A program made the translations under genes and the position numbers. Positions 1 to 8,451 of a stretch of 64,000 nucleotides of DNA are shown piece after piece. A model generated the notes under the pieces. It saw nothing but the letters and a program-made list of their open reading frames with translations. It had not been told where the DNA came from and did no database searches. This stretch comes from UBA3006 sp036746695 (GTDB taxonomy: Bacteria > Actinomycetota > Acidimicrobiia > Acidimicrobiales > Ilumatobacteraceae): contig DAIODP010000001.1 in NCBI GenBank assembly GCA_036746695.1, positions 496,001 through 560,000 on the forward strand, given 5' to 3'. Position 1 is the stretch's first letter; every line of letters begins with the position of its first letter.

Positions 1-1
1 C

Positions 2-778
2 GGCATCATGGCACGCAGCATTCGCGATACGGCCCGATGGTTCGATGTATGCAACGGCCACGACCCCAGAGACCCACTCAGCCTTCCACGCGTAGACCAC
101 TGGGAATCAGAATTGGGTACACACTCGCACTCGTTGCAGGGCAAAACTGCTGTGCTTGCACCAAATTGGGGCGGTGCGGTTGTCTCGCCAGCAATGTGGT
201 CGCAGCTCGAAGAGTACGCGTTGCACCTCGCAAGCATCACGGGCTTACGCATTGTCACTGTCGACACCACACTTCCAAGCATGGGAGCCGCGTGGTCGAT
301 TAGCGGCATGATTGAAATACAAATGCAACTCGCCGATCACTGGCCACAGTGCGCAGATGTACTGACACCAGAAATGCGTTTTGGCCTTGAAGCCACGGCC
401 GGCAAGTACGGCGCAGAATCACGAGCAAAAATCGAATCGCGTCGTGCTGCACTCAATCAACGCATGTCCGAGATTTTTTCGGCCGCAGACTTCGTGATCA
501 CAGCCAGCAATCCGGATGTTGCGTTTGCCGCCGAGGGTCCGTTGCCGTCCGAATTTGGTGGCGTTCAGGCAGGCATGGGCAACAACGGAAAGTTGACGTT
601 CCCTGCGAACATGCACGGCAACCCAGCCATATCAATACCTGCTGGTTTGGTGGACGGTTTACCTATAGCCCTACAAGTAAACGGCCCGCATCACAGCGAG
701 CAGCTGTTGCTCGAAATTGGTTTGGCAATGGAGCGATCCAGGCCATGGGCGCTGGTTGCGCCGGGCTCACCTAAATAG
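2..778 (+). CDS. Amidase-signature family hydrolase, C-terminal part (cut by window edge)
   Basis: The reading frame is open to the left edge, so only the last ~258 residues are seen. The first visible stretch, GIMARSIRDTARWFDV followed by GHDPRDP, matches the segment after the catalytic core in amidase-signature enzymes (GatA-like, usually GPMARTVRD...DPRDP). The C-terminal GNPAISIPAG and GLPIALQV segments are also typical. The Ser-cisSer-Lys triad would lie upstream of the window, so catalytic competence cannot be checked. These enzymes hydrolyse amide bonds; the substrate is unknown. The ATG at 8 is probably internal. It is convergent with the small membrane genes that follow. Confidence 0.85.
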   Translation, partial: GIMARSIRDTARWFDVCNGHDPRDPLSLPRVDHWESELGTHSHSLQGKTAVLAPNWGGAVVSPAMWSQLEEYALHLASITGLRIVTVDTTLPSMGAAWSISGMIEIQMQLADHWPQCADVLTPEMRFGLEATAGKYGAESRAKIESRRAALNQRMSEIFSAADFVITASNPDVAFAAEGPLPSEFGGVQAGMGNNGKLTFPANMHGNPAISIPAGLVDGLPIALQVNGPHHSEQLLLEIGLAMERSRPWALVAPGSPK

Positions 779-783
779 TCGGT

Positions 784-897
784 TTATTTGTCGCGTTCGG
801 CAATTTCACGCACGGTTGCCAAACCGTACATAAACGCACCTGTCATCACCACGAAAAAGATGACACATCCAAAACTAAACAGCGCTGCAGATGACAT
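784..897 (-). CDS. Tiny single-pass membrane protein (37 aa), hypothetical
   Basis: This short frame encodes 37 residues: MSSAALFSFGCVIFF, a hydrophobic stretch to about residue 24, then a charged tail (REIAERDK). Its ATG lies two bases after the stop codon of the upstream membrane ORF (900-1091), which suggests translational coupling. One membrane helix with the charged tail probably cytoplasmic is predicted by eye. I recognise no family. The coupling and the membrane-protein context (900-1896) make it plausible as a small subunit or an accessory peptide, but it is near the size limit for chance. Confidence 0.45.
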   Translation of the reverse strand: MSSAALFSFGCVIFFVVMTGAFMYGLATVREIAERDK

Positions 898-899
898 GA

Positions 900-1091
900 C
901 TACTTGTCTTTTCCTCGACCGGCGAGAAGAAATGTGCCGAGCGAAAGAATCGAAGGCACCCATATGCCGACGTAAATGCCGTCATAACGATGGAACTCTC
1001 CGGTGCCACGGAAATAGATGTACACGCTCATGGCAAGGCTTCCTGCCGCAGCCAACAGCGTTGTCACACGCAATACAGATTCTGGTTTCAT
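900..1091 (-). CDS. Small two-helix membrane protein, hypothetical
   Basis: A 63-residue protein starting MKPESVLRVTTLL, with two hydrophobic segments (about residues 6-27 and 38-56) and a Lys-rich end. The ATG at 1091 is preferred over an upstream TTG because a GGAGG ribosome-binding site sits five bases before it. It follows the 247-residue membrane protein (1153-1896) on the same strand after 61 bp and is followed two bases later by the 37-residue frame. The set looks like one small membrane-protein operon. No family is recognised. Confidence 0.6.
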   Translation of the reverse strand: MKPESVLRVTTLLAAAGSLAMSVYIYFRGTGEFHRYDGIYVGIWVPSILSLGTFLLAGRGKDK

Positions 1092-1152
1092 AATTACCTC
1101 CGCCCACACCTTAGGCAATTTGACTATTCATGTAGTGGCTTTGCTTGGCTCA

Positions 1153-1896
1153 CTAAATGGCTAGGAGCGCCCGCGCCACAATGTCGGTGCAAAATGCCGT
1201 CAAAATCGCCAAATACATGAGGCCGGTTGCTGCCATCACTGCGGAATAGCTGCGCTCTTTTAGCGCTGCACGAGTTACGAAAGCCAGCACGCCTGTGACA
1301 ATGGCCGACGCAAGCCAGAACCAGCCCAGCACCCCATTCCAGCCATCATCAATAGTTCCATTGATCACGCTGATCATTCCTGTGGGCAAGAGCAGCACAA
1401 CAACTTCTAGTGGCCAGATGTAAATCACTGCATCAACAAGTTCATTGATCAAACGACGAGGCATACCCGGTTGCACGAGATACCAATGGCCCAACAACAT
1501 CGTGTCGCTCACTGCACCAAGAAATGCCGTGCCAACGAGCACACGAAGCAACGACACACTCACGCTTCCAAAATCGGCGTTTTCTACGGCAGCAATACCC
1601 GCCACCACGATGCCGGGGATGCCAACCAAGGGGGCAATCAAGTCGAGCTTGGACCGTTTGTTCCGAATGAGTACGAGCGAGGCGATAGCCACGGCGATGC
1701 CAGATGCTTCCCTCGCAGGAACCACGCCGTAACGAAACCCAAGCACCACTGCAATCGCCGCGAAAACACCGAAAGTGCCGCGCAATAGCAATGCGTAACC
1801 AGCGCCAACTTCGTTTCTTCGCGTTGTGTACCAAAGAAAAAACAAGCCACCGACAGACCATTGCAACATGACTGTTGCCGCTTCCAACCGAATCAT
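1153..1896 (-). CDS. Polytopic membrane protein of unknown function
   Basis: The 247-residue product is almost entirely hydrophobic, with roughly seven to eight predicted membrane segments and few charged loops. A distinctive GHWYLVQPGMPRR stretch near the middle could hold conserved His/Tyr residues, but I cannot assign a family. It is transcribed just after the prolidase-like gene (gap 15 bp) and before two small membrane ORFs. A link to respiration or to membrane assembly is conceivable but not supported by any motif I can name. Confidence 0.7.
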   Translation of the reverse strand: MIRLEAATVMLQWSVGGLFFLWYTTRRNEVGAGYALLLRGTFGVFAAIAVVLGFRYGVVPAREASGIAVAIASLVLIRNKRSKLDLIAPLVGIPGIVVAGIAAVENADFGSVSVSLLRVLVGTAFLGAVSDTMLLGHWYLVQPGMPRRLINELVDAVIYIWPLEVVVLLLPTGMISVINGTIDDGWNGVLGWFWLASAIVTGVLAFVTRAALKERSYSAVMAATGLMYLAILTAFCTDIVARALLAI

Positions 1897-1911
1897 GGGA
1901 GCACTACTTCT

Positions 1912-3045
1912 TTATGCTTCAACGGTGACAAGTGAGTGATTGACTTTGTTCATTGACATTGGCCCAGTTTCGGTAGCAACAACAATGTCCTCTAAGCGCA
2001 TGCCCCATTTGCCTGGAATGTAAATTCCGGGCTCAACGCTGAAAGCGTGGCCGGCCGAAATCGGAAGCGAATTTCCACTCACCATGTATGGCTCTTCGTG
2101 TGCTTCCATTCCGATTCCGTGACCGGTGCGGTGAACGAAATATTCACCGAATCCCGCTGTCTCGATAATTGCTCTGGCTGCGCGGTCGACGTCCTCGCAT
2201 GCAGCACCTACAACACCAGCAGCAACGCCAGCAGCCTGCGCAGCAAGCAATACGTCGTATGCCTGTGCAACATCGCTTGCTGGCTTGCCCGTATAGACGC
2301 AACGGGTGATGTCGCTGCAATATCCATTCATTGTTCCGCCAAAATCACACAGCACAATTTCATTCTTGGCAATCACACGCGAGCCTGCATGGTGGTGCGG
2401 GCTTGCGGCATTTTCTCCCGCGGCAACGATCGCAAAGTTGACGACGTCGTGCCCTTCGACAAGCAGTCGCGCAGAAATATCAGCAGACACCTGAGCTTCG
2501 GTGCGGCCAATGAGTGGAATCTGGCCAGCATGCAGTTGTTGAGCAACTCGGTCTGCAGCGGCACCAGCAGCCTGCAGTGCAGCAATCTCACTTGCATCTT
2601 TTGACATTCTCAGTGAACCGACTACATCCACCGCCCGAACAAACGTGGCACCATTAATCTTCGTCAGCAGCTCGACCAAAAACCGTGCCCACATTTGATC
2701 GCCGATCGCAATCTTTCGAGCACTGGGTAGCAACTTGGCAACGATGGCCACCGGGTCTTCGGTTTCGCCCCAAGCAACAATGCTAAACACGCCAGGTTGC
2801 GGCACGACACGCGGCACTTCCAAGCGGGGAACCACCATCACCACTTCCCCGTTTTGCGGAATAACAAGCATGGTTAGTCGCTCGAGCGGCATGGCGAAGT
2901 AGCCAGACAGGTAGGGCAAGTCGTGGCCGACGGATAACAACGTTGCATCCACTTGTTTTGCAACCATTGCCGACCGCACTTTGGCTATGCGTGCCAAATA
3001 ATCAGAGGCAGTTGCGATGGTGCGAAGTGTTGAAGCAGAAGTCAT
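1912..3045 (-). CDS. M24 family metallopeptidase, Xaa-Pro dipeptidase/aminopeptidase type
   Basis: The 377-residue protein has an N-terminal creatinase-like domain (about 1-145) and a C-terminal pita-bread M24 domain. The five metal ligands are visible: D234 (CDFGG), D245 (CSDITR), H309 (HRTGHGIG), E338 (SVEPGIY) and E352 (RLED). A further HHHAG near residue 218 fits the substrate pocket. Length and architecture match Xaa-Pro dipeptidases (PepQ/PepP type), which cut the bond before proline in the cytoplasm. Its start lies 9 bp downstream of the end of lipBA on the same strand, so it is probably cotranscribed with the lipoate genes. Confidence 0.9.
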   Translation of the reverse strand: MTSASTLRTIATASDYLARIAKVRSAMVAKQVDATLLSVGHDLPYLSGYFAMPLERLTMLVIPQNGEVVMVVPRLEVPRVVPQPGVFSIVAWGETEDPVAIVAKLLPSARKIAIGDQMWARFLVELLTKINGATFVRAVDVVGSLRMSKDASEIAALQAAGAAADRVAQQLHAGQIPLIGRTEAQVSADISARLLVEGHDVVNFAIVAAGENAASPHHHAGSRVIAKNEIVLCDFGGTMNGYCSDITRCVYTGKPASDVAQAYDVLLAAQAAGVAAGVVGAACEDVDRAARAIIETAGFGEYFVHRTGHGIGMEAHEEPYMVSGNSLPISAGHAFSVEPGIYIPGKWGMRLEDIVVATETGPMSMNKVNHSLVTVEA

Positions 3046-3054
3046 GACACTCCT

Positions 3055-4728
3055 TTATATCTGTAAAAGCGGCTGGCTTGAACGTTGTGCCTGCTTTGCG
3101 TGATAACTCGACCTCGTGAGCGGGCTCGACTCCACGTGACTGAGTCCAATCGATTCGCCAAACTGCTTGAAATGCACAAACTCTGCAGGCTCCACCCAAC
3201 GCGCAACTGGCAGATGGTGTGAAGTTGGACGCAGGTACTGGCCGATGGTCACAATTTGCACTCCGACACTTGCCAAATCAAGCAACGTCATCTCCACCTC
3301 TTCGCGTGTCTCGCCCATCCCCACGATGATTCCCGACTTGGTGACAAGCCCGGCGGCGGCACTGCGGCCAAGCACAGCAAGGCTGCGCGCATATCCGGCA
3401 GATGGGCGCACTGCGCGTTGAAGCCTGGCAACTGTTTCAATATTGTGATTCAACACATCTGGCCGTTCGGCAATCAGTATGTCGAGTGCATCAGATCCCT
3501 TTACGTCCGAGATGAGTGTCTCCACCTGGGCCAACTCGTTCTCTGAACGAATGGATTTCACGCATTGTGCAACATGTTGCATCCCACCGTCGTCGAGGTC
3601 GTCGCGGGCAACCATCGTCAACACTGCATAGTCCAAACCCATCTGTCGAACGGCTTGCGCCAATCGGCGTGGTTCATCACTGTCAGGCGCTAGTGGTTTC
3701 TGCGTATCGACCAAGCAAAATCCGCAGGCTCGTGTGCAACGCTCGCCAAGCACCATAAACGTTGCGGTGCCATCTTTCCAGCACTCGCTCAAGTTCGGGC
3801 ATCCTGCTTCAACGCACACGGTGGTCAATTGCAAATCGCGAACTGTCTGCTTCACCGCCGCGACTTCTGCGCTTTGAACAATTTTCGTTCGCATCCAATC
3901 AGGTTTCCGCACAGAGATGCTCAACCCACCCTGCACGCCGGCATCGTCCAATCGTTTGATGAGGCGCACGGGTTCGCCTGCCCCCTCACCTCTCGAAAAT
4001 GCAGAAAGGTCGTCTGGGCTGTGTTTAAAGACAACATCGCTTCTTGTTGAACTCTCACTTCCCCATCTGTTTGTTGCCAATTGCGCAATCACGTCGACAA
4101 CTTGCTCCATCGATGCGTCAACACCTTCTTCTGCAAGCGAAGTCACTGGCCATTGGCCGATTCCACAAGGGACAATGTGCTCTCGCATATACGCAAGGTC
4201 GGGGTTTACGTTGAGCGCAAAACCATGCATTGTTCGGCGCTCGGTAGAGCCACTTCCTACCTTCACTCCAATTGCGCAAATCTTGCGCGCTTTCGGTGTG
4301 TCTGGGTCGAGCCACACACCGGGAAACTGCGTTTGTCGTCCCGCGTTAGATACACCCAACTCGACGAGCGTTTCAATAATCACTTGCTCAAGGTCATGAA
4401 TGTATGCACGAGTGTCTGCTGGCCCACTCGCACCATGTTTTGGTTGCAGGCTCAAAAGCGGGTAGCCAACAAGTTGCCCTGGGCCGTGATATGTAATGTC
4501 TCCGCCCCGTTGCACCTCCACTAATTCGGCATTCACGTCGGCAGGGTTGCACAGCAAGTTCGTTGCAAGGTTGGACGTTGGCCCGTATGTAAACACATGC
4601 GGATGCTCTAACAACAGTAAGTGCTGATCTACTCCCTGTTTGAAGATGGCTGTCTGCAATGCAAGCGCTTCACGATAAGCCACTCGTCCGAGCCACCTCA
4701 CATGAAGGGGTGCGGATTGAGTATTCAT
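3055..4728 (-). CDS. lipB-lipA: Fused octanoyltransferase-lipoyl synthase (LipB-LipA)
   Basis: One uninterrupted 557-codon frame joins two enzymes of lipoate synthesis. Residues 1-~230 are LipB: RGGDITYHGPGQ at 74-85, K156 in CAIGVKV and the acyl-thioester Cys C188 in PCGI. Residues ~270-557 are LipA: the auxiliary-cluster cysteines C305, C310, C316 (CVEAGCPNLSEC), the radical-SAM triad C331, C335, C338 (CTRACGFC) and the C-terminal RSSY cluster ligand at 539-542. LipB moves octanoate from ACP to lipoyl domains and LipA inserts two sulfurs. A ~40-residue polar linker joins them. In most actinobacteria they are separate neighbouring genes. The E2 substrate gene lies directly upstream (4750-6099). 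Confidence 0.93.
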   Translation of the reverse strand: MNTQSAPLHVRWLGRVAYREALALQTAIFKQGVDQHLLLLEHPHVFTYGPTSNLATNLLCNPADVNAELVEVQRGGDITYHGPGQLVGYPLLSLQPKHGASGPADTRAYIHDLEQVIIETLVELGVSNAGRQTQFPGVWLDPDTPKARKICAIGVKVGSGSTERRTMHGFALNVNPDLAYMREHIVPCGIGQWPVTSLAEEGVDASMEQVVDVIAQLATNRWGSESSTRSDVVFKHSPDDLSAFSRGEGAGEPVRLIKRLDDAGVQGGLSISVRKPDWMRTKIVQSAEVAAVKQTVRDLQLTTVCVEAGCPNLSECWKDGTATFMVLGERCTRACGFCLVDTQKPLAPDSDEPRRLAQAVRQMGLDYAVLTMVARDDLDDGGMQHVAQCVKSIRSENELAQVETLISDVKGSDALDILIAERPDVLNHNIETVARLQRAVRPSAGYARSLAVLGRSAAAGLVTKSGIIVGMGETREEVEMTLLDLASVGVQIVTIGQYLRPTSHHLPVARWVEPAEFVHFKQFGESIGLSHVESSPLTRSSYHAKQAQRSSQPLLQI

Positions 4729-4749
4729 GTTTCTCTAATGTTGCCGCAA

Positions 4750-6099
4750 TTAGAGCTCGGCTGACCAATCCTGCGTTTCAATTATTTGCTTCACCCGAGA
4801 AATAAAACGAGCTGCATAGGCGCCGTCAAATGCGCGGTGATCCCACGACATCGAAAGGTGGCCCATGGGATGAATCGCAATGCTTTCGCTTCCATCTTGT
4901 GCCGTGACCACTACGGGCTTTCGCACAATTGCATCGGTGGACAAGATGGCTACTTGCGGTTGGTTGATGATCGGCATGCAGATAAGCGCGCCCGCAGAGC
5001 CATTGTTAGACAGCGTGAATGTTCCACCCTGGATTTCGTCTGGCGACAACTTCCTTCCGCGTGCTCGCGTTGCAAGATCATTGATCTCGCGGGCAATTGC
5101 ACGCAAGCGCTTGGCGTCGGCACTGCGAACTACGGGGACTAACAGCCCTTGGTAATCCAAGTCGACAGCAATGCCCAAATCGATGTACCCGTGAACGACA
5201 AGATTGTCGCCATCGATGGACGAGTTCACGTGTGGGAAGTCGGCAAGCGCGTCCACCACTGCGCGTGCGATAAACGGCAAATAGGTGAGGCTGAAACCTT
5301 CTCCCGATTTCCAAGATTCCTTTACTGCCGTCCTTGTTCGATCAACGTTGGCATAGTCCACTTCCACAACGCTGAATGCATGAGGACTGACTGCCTTCGA
5401 CATCACCATGTGTGCGCCCGTCAATTTGCGAATCTTGGATAACGCGACTACTTGCTCGCGCTCGCCCGTCGGTGCAGTTGGACGCGGTGCTGGCGCCGCC
5501 ATTGGTGCGGGTGCTGCAACCGGAGCAGGCGTTGAGAGAACAGGTGCTGGTGCTGGCGCGCTTGCAACCTGTGCGGCTGCCTTCAACCCGCGTTGATCGA
5601 TGTAGTCCAAAACATCTTCGCGCGTAATGCGTCCGCCTGGCCCACTGCCAGTTAGTGCGTCGATATCAATTTGATGCTCGGTAACCAATCGTCGAACAAC
5701 TGGTGAAAGCAGTTTGTTGGTTTGGCTAGGTGCAGCAACAACAGGCGCCGGTGCAGGCGCGGGTGCAACAACGGGCGCAGGTGCGGGTGCAACAACGGGC
5801 GCAGGTGCGGGTGCAGCAACAGGTGCAGGTGCAGCAGCTACGGGTGCGGGCGCTGGTGCGGCCCCCGCTGCACCAACCACTGCAATCACAGTTCCAACGG
5901 CAACGGTTTCGCCTTCGGCAACACGAATCTCGGTAACTGTGCCAGCCACTGGCGACGGTACTTCCGTGTCTACTTTGTCGGTAGAAACTTCAAACAGTGG
6001 CTCATCCGCTGCAATCGTGTCTCCAACCTTCTTGAACCAACGCGTAATCGTTCCCTCAGTTACCGTTTCGCCAAGTTGCGGAAGTGTGATGTCAGCCAT
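4750..6099 (-). CDS. sucB: Dihydrolipoamide acyltransferase (E2) of 2-oxoacid dehydrogenase complex
   Basis: The 449-residue E2 has one lipoyl domain (about 2-77) with the lipoylated lysine K42 in STDKVDTE, an Ala/Pro-rich linker (~78-125), a peripheral-subunit-binding domain (~128-168, LLSPVVRRL...GRITREDVLDY), a second linker, and the catalytic domain ending with DHRAFDG (H421, D425). It transfers acyl groups from lipoate to CoA. In actinobacteria one such E2 often serves both pyruvate and 2-oxoglutarate complexes, here with AceE (17805-20516). It sits between lpd and lipBA on one strand, so substrate, E3 and lipoylation enzymes are made together. The acyl specificity cannot be settled by eye. 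Confidence 0.92.
   Translation of the reverse strand: MADITLPQLGETVTEGTITRWFKKVGDTIAADEPLFEVSTDKVDTEVPSPVAGTVTEIRVAEGETVAVGTVIAVVGAAGAAPAPAPVAAAPAPVAAPAPAPVVAPAPAPVVAPAPAPAPVVAAPSQTNKLLSPVVRRLVTEHQIDIDALTGSGPGGRITREDVLDYIDQRGLKAAAQVASAPAPAPVLSTPAPVAAPAPMAAPAPRPTAPTGEREQVVALSKIRKLTGAHMVMSKAVSPHAFSVVEVDYANVDRTRTAVKESWKSGEGFSLTYLPFIARAVVDALADFPHVNSSIDGDNLVVHGYIDLGIAVDLDYQGLLVPVVRSADAKRLRAIAREINDLATRARGRKLSPDEIQGGTFTLSNNGSAGALICMPIINQPQVAILSTDAIVRKPVVVTAQDGSESIAIHPMGHLSMSWDHRAFDGAYAARFISRVKQIIETQDWSAEL
5765..5812. repeat. Two identical 24-bp tandem repeats in the E2 linker
   Basis: Two exact 24-bp units (5765-5788 and 5789-5812) lie in a longer, less regular GC-rich run (about 5490-5870) that encodes the alternating Ala-Pro linker after the lipoyl domain. 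Such repeats can change copy number by slippage and alter linker length without harming the domains. Confidence 0.85.
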
Positions 6100-6131
6100 G
6101 TTGCTCCTGTAGTCCTAAGAATGTTGCTGCG

Positions 6132-7541
6132 TCATGCATTAATACTGCGACCGGTCATCGACAACACTGTTTCGCCAAACAATTCCGACAGCGAAGGATG
6201 CGGCATCAGGAATTCGGCAATCTCGTCAACAGTTGCCTCCCAGTTCACAGCCAAGTATCCGCCGGACAACTGTTCTGTAACCCAAGGGCCAACCATATGC
6301 ACGCCAAGCACTTGGCCGGCACTGCCATCGGCGTTCTTCTTGGCAATCACTTTCACCAAGCCTTCGGCCTCGCCGATAATCATCGCGCGACTGTTGGCTC
6401 GGAATTGATGTTTCGCCACAACTACGTCGATACCTTTGGCGCGCGCTTCTTCTTCGGAAGGCCCCGCCCAAGCAACTTCAGGGTGGCAATAAATGGCCCA
6501 CGGCACTCGGTCGTACATCACGGGATAAACGGTTTCACCGAGCATGTGTTTTACGGCAACAATTGCCTCGGCATAAGCAACGTGCGCAAGCTGTGGAGTA
6601 TTGATCAGGTCGCCTACCGCATAAACGCCTTGTTCGCCTGTTGCGCAATAGCCATCAACCTCAACAAAGCCACGCTCGCTCAACTGAACGGCTGTGCCTT
6701 TCAGGCCGAGCAAATCTGTAAATGGTTTTCGACCAACCGACACCACAACTGCATCGACATCAAGTCGTTCGCCTTCACCAAACAGCACGGTTGTTCCGCC
6801 TGCGCTGTTGGGTTCGTGGCCGGCAACTTTTACGCCGGTACGAATGTCGATGTTCTTCTTCTTGAAACTCTTAACAACAAAGTTTGCTACGTCTGGGTCT
6901 AGGCCCGGAAGGATTTTGGGCAAACCTTCCAGAATGGTGACGGTCGAACCCAGGTCGGCAAATGTTGAAGCAAATTCGCAACCAATAGCGCCGCCACCAA
7001 TTACTGCAATTCGTTTGGGAATTCGATCAAGCATGAGTACTTCATCCGAGGTCATGATCGGCCCGCCCGCATCGAATCCAGGAATTGTTCGTGGCACCGA
7101 GCCCGCGGCAAGCACTACAAACTTTCCTTGAACCTGTTGTGTGCCCCCGGCTGCAAGTTGCACATCAACGATGTGCTGCGCGCCTAACGAACCCGTTCCA
7201 AGCAGATACGTAACTTTTTTCGACTTGGTAAGGCCGGTGAGACCCTTAACGAGAGTGTCAACGATGGTTTGCTTACGCTTCTGAGCAACAGCGAAGTCAA
7301 TAACTGGAGTGCCAGCAGAAATGCCAAAGTCGGGTGCGTGCGTTACGTGTCGGTGCACAGCAGCAGTTTCTAGAAATGCTTTTGCCGGAATACATCCTCG
7401 GTTGAGGCATGTTCCGCCAATGGTGTCGCGTTCTACAAGCGCAACGGTTAAGCCTGCCGACGCACCATAGAAAGCAGCGGCATAGCCGCCAGGGCCACCG
7501 CCGATGACCACGAGATCAAACTGCTCAGCCGTACGCACCAC
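6132..7541 (-). CDS. lpdA: Dihydrolipoyl dehydrogenase (E3)
   Basis: A 469-residue FAD disulfide oxidoreductase. The N-terminal FAD motif is VVIGGGPGGYAAA (~11-23), the redox-active pair is C45/C50 in GGTCLNRGCIPAK, the NAD motif is AVIGGGAIGCEFAS, and the C-terminal catalytic pair is H448/E453 in HPSLSE. It reoxidises dihydrolipoamide of E2 and makes NADH. It lies 32 bp upstream of sucB on the same strand. A Leu-Met-Pro precedes the His where many E3s have His-Ala-His; the base itself is kept. Confidence 0.95.
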   Translation of the reverse strand: MVRTAEQFDLVVIGGGPGGYAAAFYGASAGLTVALVERDTIGGTCLNRGCIPAKAFLETAAVHRHVTHAPDFGISAGTPVIDFAVAQKRKQTIVDTLVKGLTGLTKSKKVTYLLGTGSLGAQHIVDVQLAAGGTQQVQGKFVVLAAGSVPRTIPGFDAGGPIMTSDEVLMLDRIPKRIAVIGGGAIGCEFASTFADLGSTVTILEGLPKILPGLDPDVANFVVKSFKKKNIDIRTGVKVAGHEPNSAGGTTVLFGEGERLDVDAVVVSVGRKPFTDLLGLKGTAVQLSERGFVEVDGYCATGEQGVYAVGDLINTPQLAHVAYAEAIVAVKHMLGETVYPVMYDRVPWAIYCHPEVAWAGPSEEEARAKGIDVVVAKHQFRANSRAMIIGEAEGLVKVIAKKNADGSAGQVLGVHMVGPWVTEQLSGGYLAVNWEATVDEIAEFLMPHPSLSELFGETVLSMTGRSINA

Positions 7542-7581
7542 CTCCGTCAGATGTTCTGCTCTTTACAATAACGGCTTAGCT

Positions 7582-8007
7582 TCAGGGTGTGGTTGCCCAT
7601 TGCTGTTGTTCACCCGCACGGATATAGACAATGGTGCGCGTGCCGTCAGACACAGGGAATGCAATTGTGCAGGAAAGGGTGTTCGAAGCCGAGGTCGTTA
7701 CACATGGCGTGCCTTGCCCTTCGGGCAACGAAACCGGAGTTTGCACCTCTCCTACAAGCATCCGCCAACCTTCCACTGCATCGGCTCCATCCACGCCTCG
7801 CATCTCAACATCCACCAAAGTTCGATCACTTGTTGCTCGCACCGAATCCACACTTACCGTCATGTCGCCGAGCGTTGCCTCGTCGCCAAGTTGTAGCAAC
7901 ACCACGGTGGCATCTTCGCTTGTTGTTTGAAGCAACTTGATGCTCCCCGCGCCCAGAATAAGCACGCCACACACCAGGGCCCACAAGATGAGTTTTCGTG
8001 TACTCAT
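7582..8007 (-). CDS. Secreted or membrane-anchored hypothetical protein
   Basis: The 141-residue product begins MSTRKLILWALVCGVLILGAG, a positively charged start followed by one hydrophobic segment that is either an uncleaved anchor or a signal peptide. The rest is hydrophilic and beta-rich, with two cysteines (PCVTT and LSCTIAF) that could form a disulfide outside the cell. No domain is recognised. It is divergent from the OB-fold gene and lies upstream of lpd on the same strand. Confidence 0.6.
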   Translation of the reverse strand: MSTRKLILWALVCGVLILGAGSIKLLQTTSEDATVVLLQLGDEATLGDMTVSVDSVRATSDRTLVDVEMRGVDGADAVEGWRMLVGEVQTPVSLPEGQGTPCVTTSASNTLSCTIAFPVSDGTRTIVYIRAGEQQQWATTP

Positions 8008-8079
8008 AGAACGATCAGCCTAGGTCACTCGGTCGAACAAGTACTGTTGAGTTGGGCGTCACATGAACGGAGCAAAAAC

Positions 8080-8445
8080 ATGGGCTTAAAAAACGTGTTG
8101 AAATCAGCAAGTATGGGTGTTCGAGAAATGGACGCCGAGCGCCTGACCGACCGCTTCATTGCTTTAGGCCTTCAACCGCTGAGCGAACTTGAACCGCGCT
8201 TCAAAGCAAAAGTGTGTGGCGAAGTAAAAAGAATGTCCATCAAGCCGCGGGCCGGTATTCCATCAATGGAAATCGTTATCAACGACGGTAGCGGCGAGGC
8301 AACTGTGGTGTTCAGCGGGCGTCGACATGTGGCCGGCATCGAACATGGTCACTGCGTCATTGTCGACGGCGTACCGCATCTAGACGGCAAACATCTCGTT
8401 TTTCTCAACCCTGCATACACACTGCTGCCAATTGGCGAAGAGTAA
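8080..8445 (+). CDS. OB-fold nucleic-acid-binding protein
   Basis: The 121-residue frame starting MGLKNVLKS at 8080 has a GGAG-like site before the ATG. The C-terminal half (about 45-115: VCGEVKRMSIKPR...VVFSGRRHVAGIEHGHCVIVDG) reads as an OB-fold tRNA-anticodon-type domain. The same kind of gene sits next to the TrkA pair in mycobacteria (Rv2694c beside ceoB/ceoC), so this is conserved synteny. The cellular function is unknown; a role with the potassium system is suggested only by position. Confidence 0.75.
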   Translation: MGLKNVLKSASMGVREMDAERLTDRFIALGLQPLSELEPRFKAKVCGEVKRMSIKPRAGIPSMEIVINDGSGEATVVFSGRRHVAGIEHGHCVIVDGVPHLDGKHLVFLNPAYTLLPIGEE

Positions 8446-8451
8446 AACTAC

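Noticed and set aside
5714..6112. Long Gly/Ala-rich frame on the plus strand
   Set aside because: It is the antisense of the Ala/Pro linker and lipoyl domain of the E2 gene; low-complexity DNA keeps several frames open.
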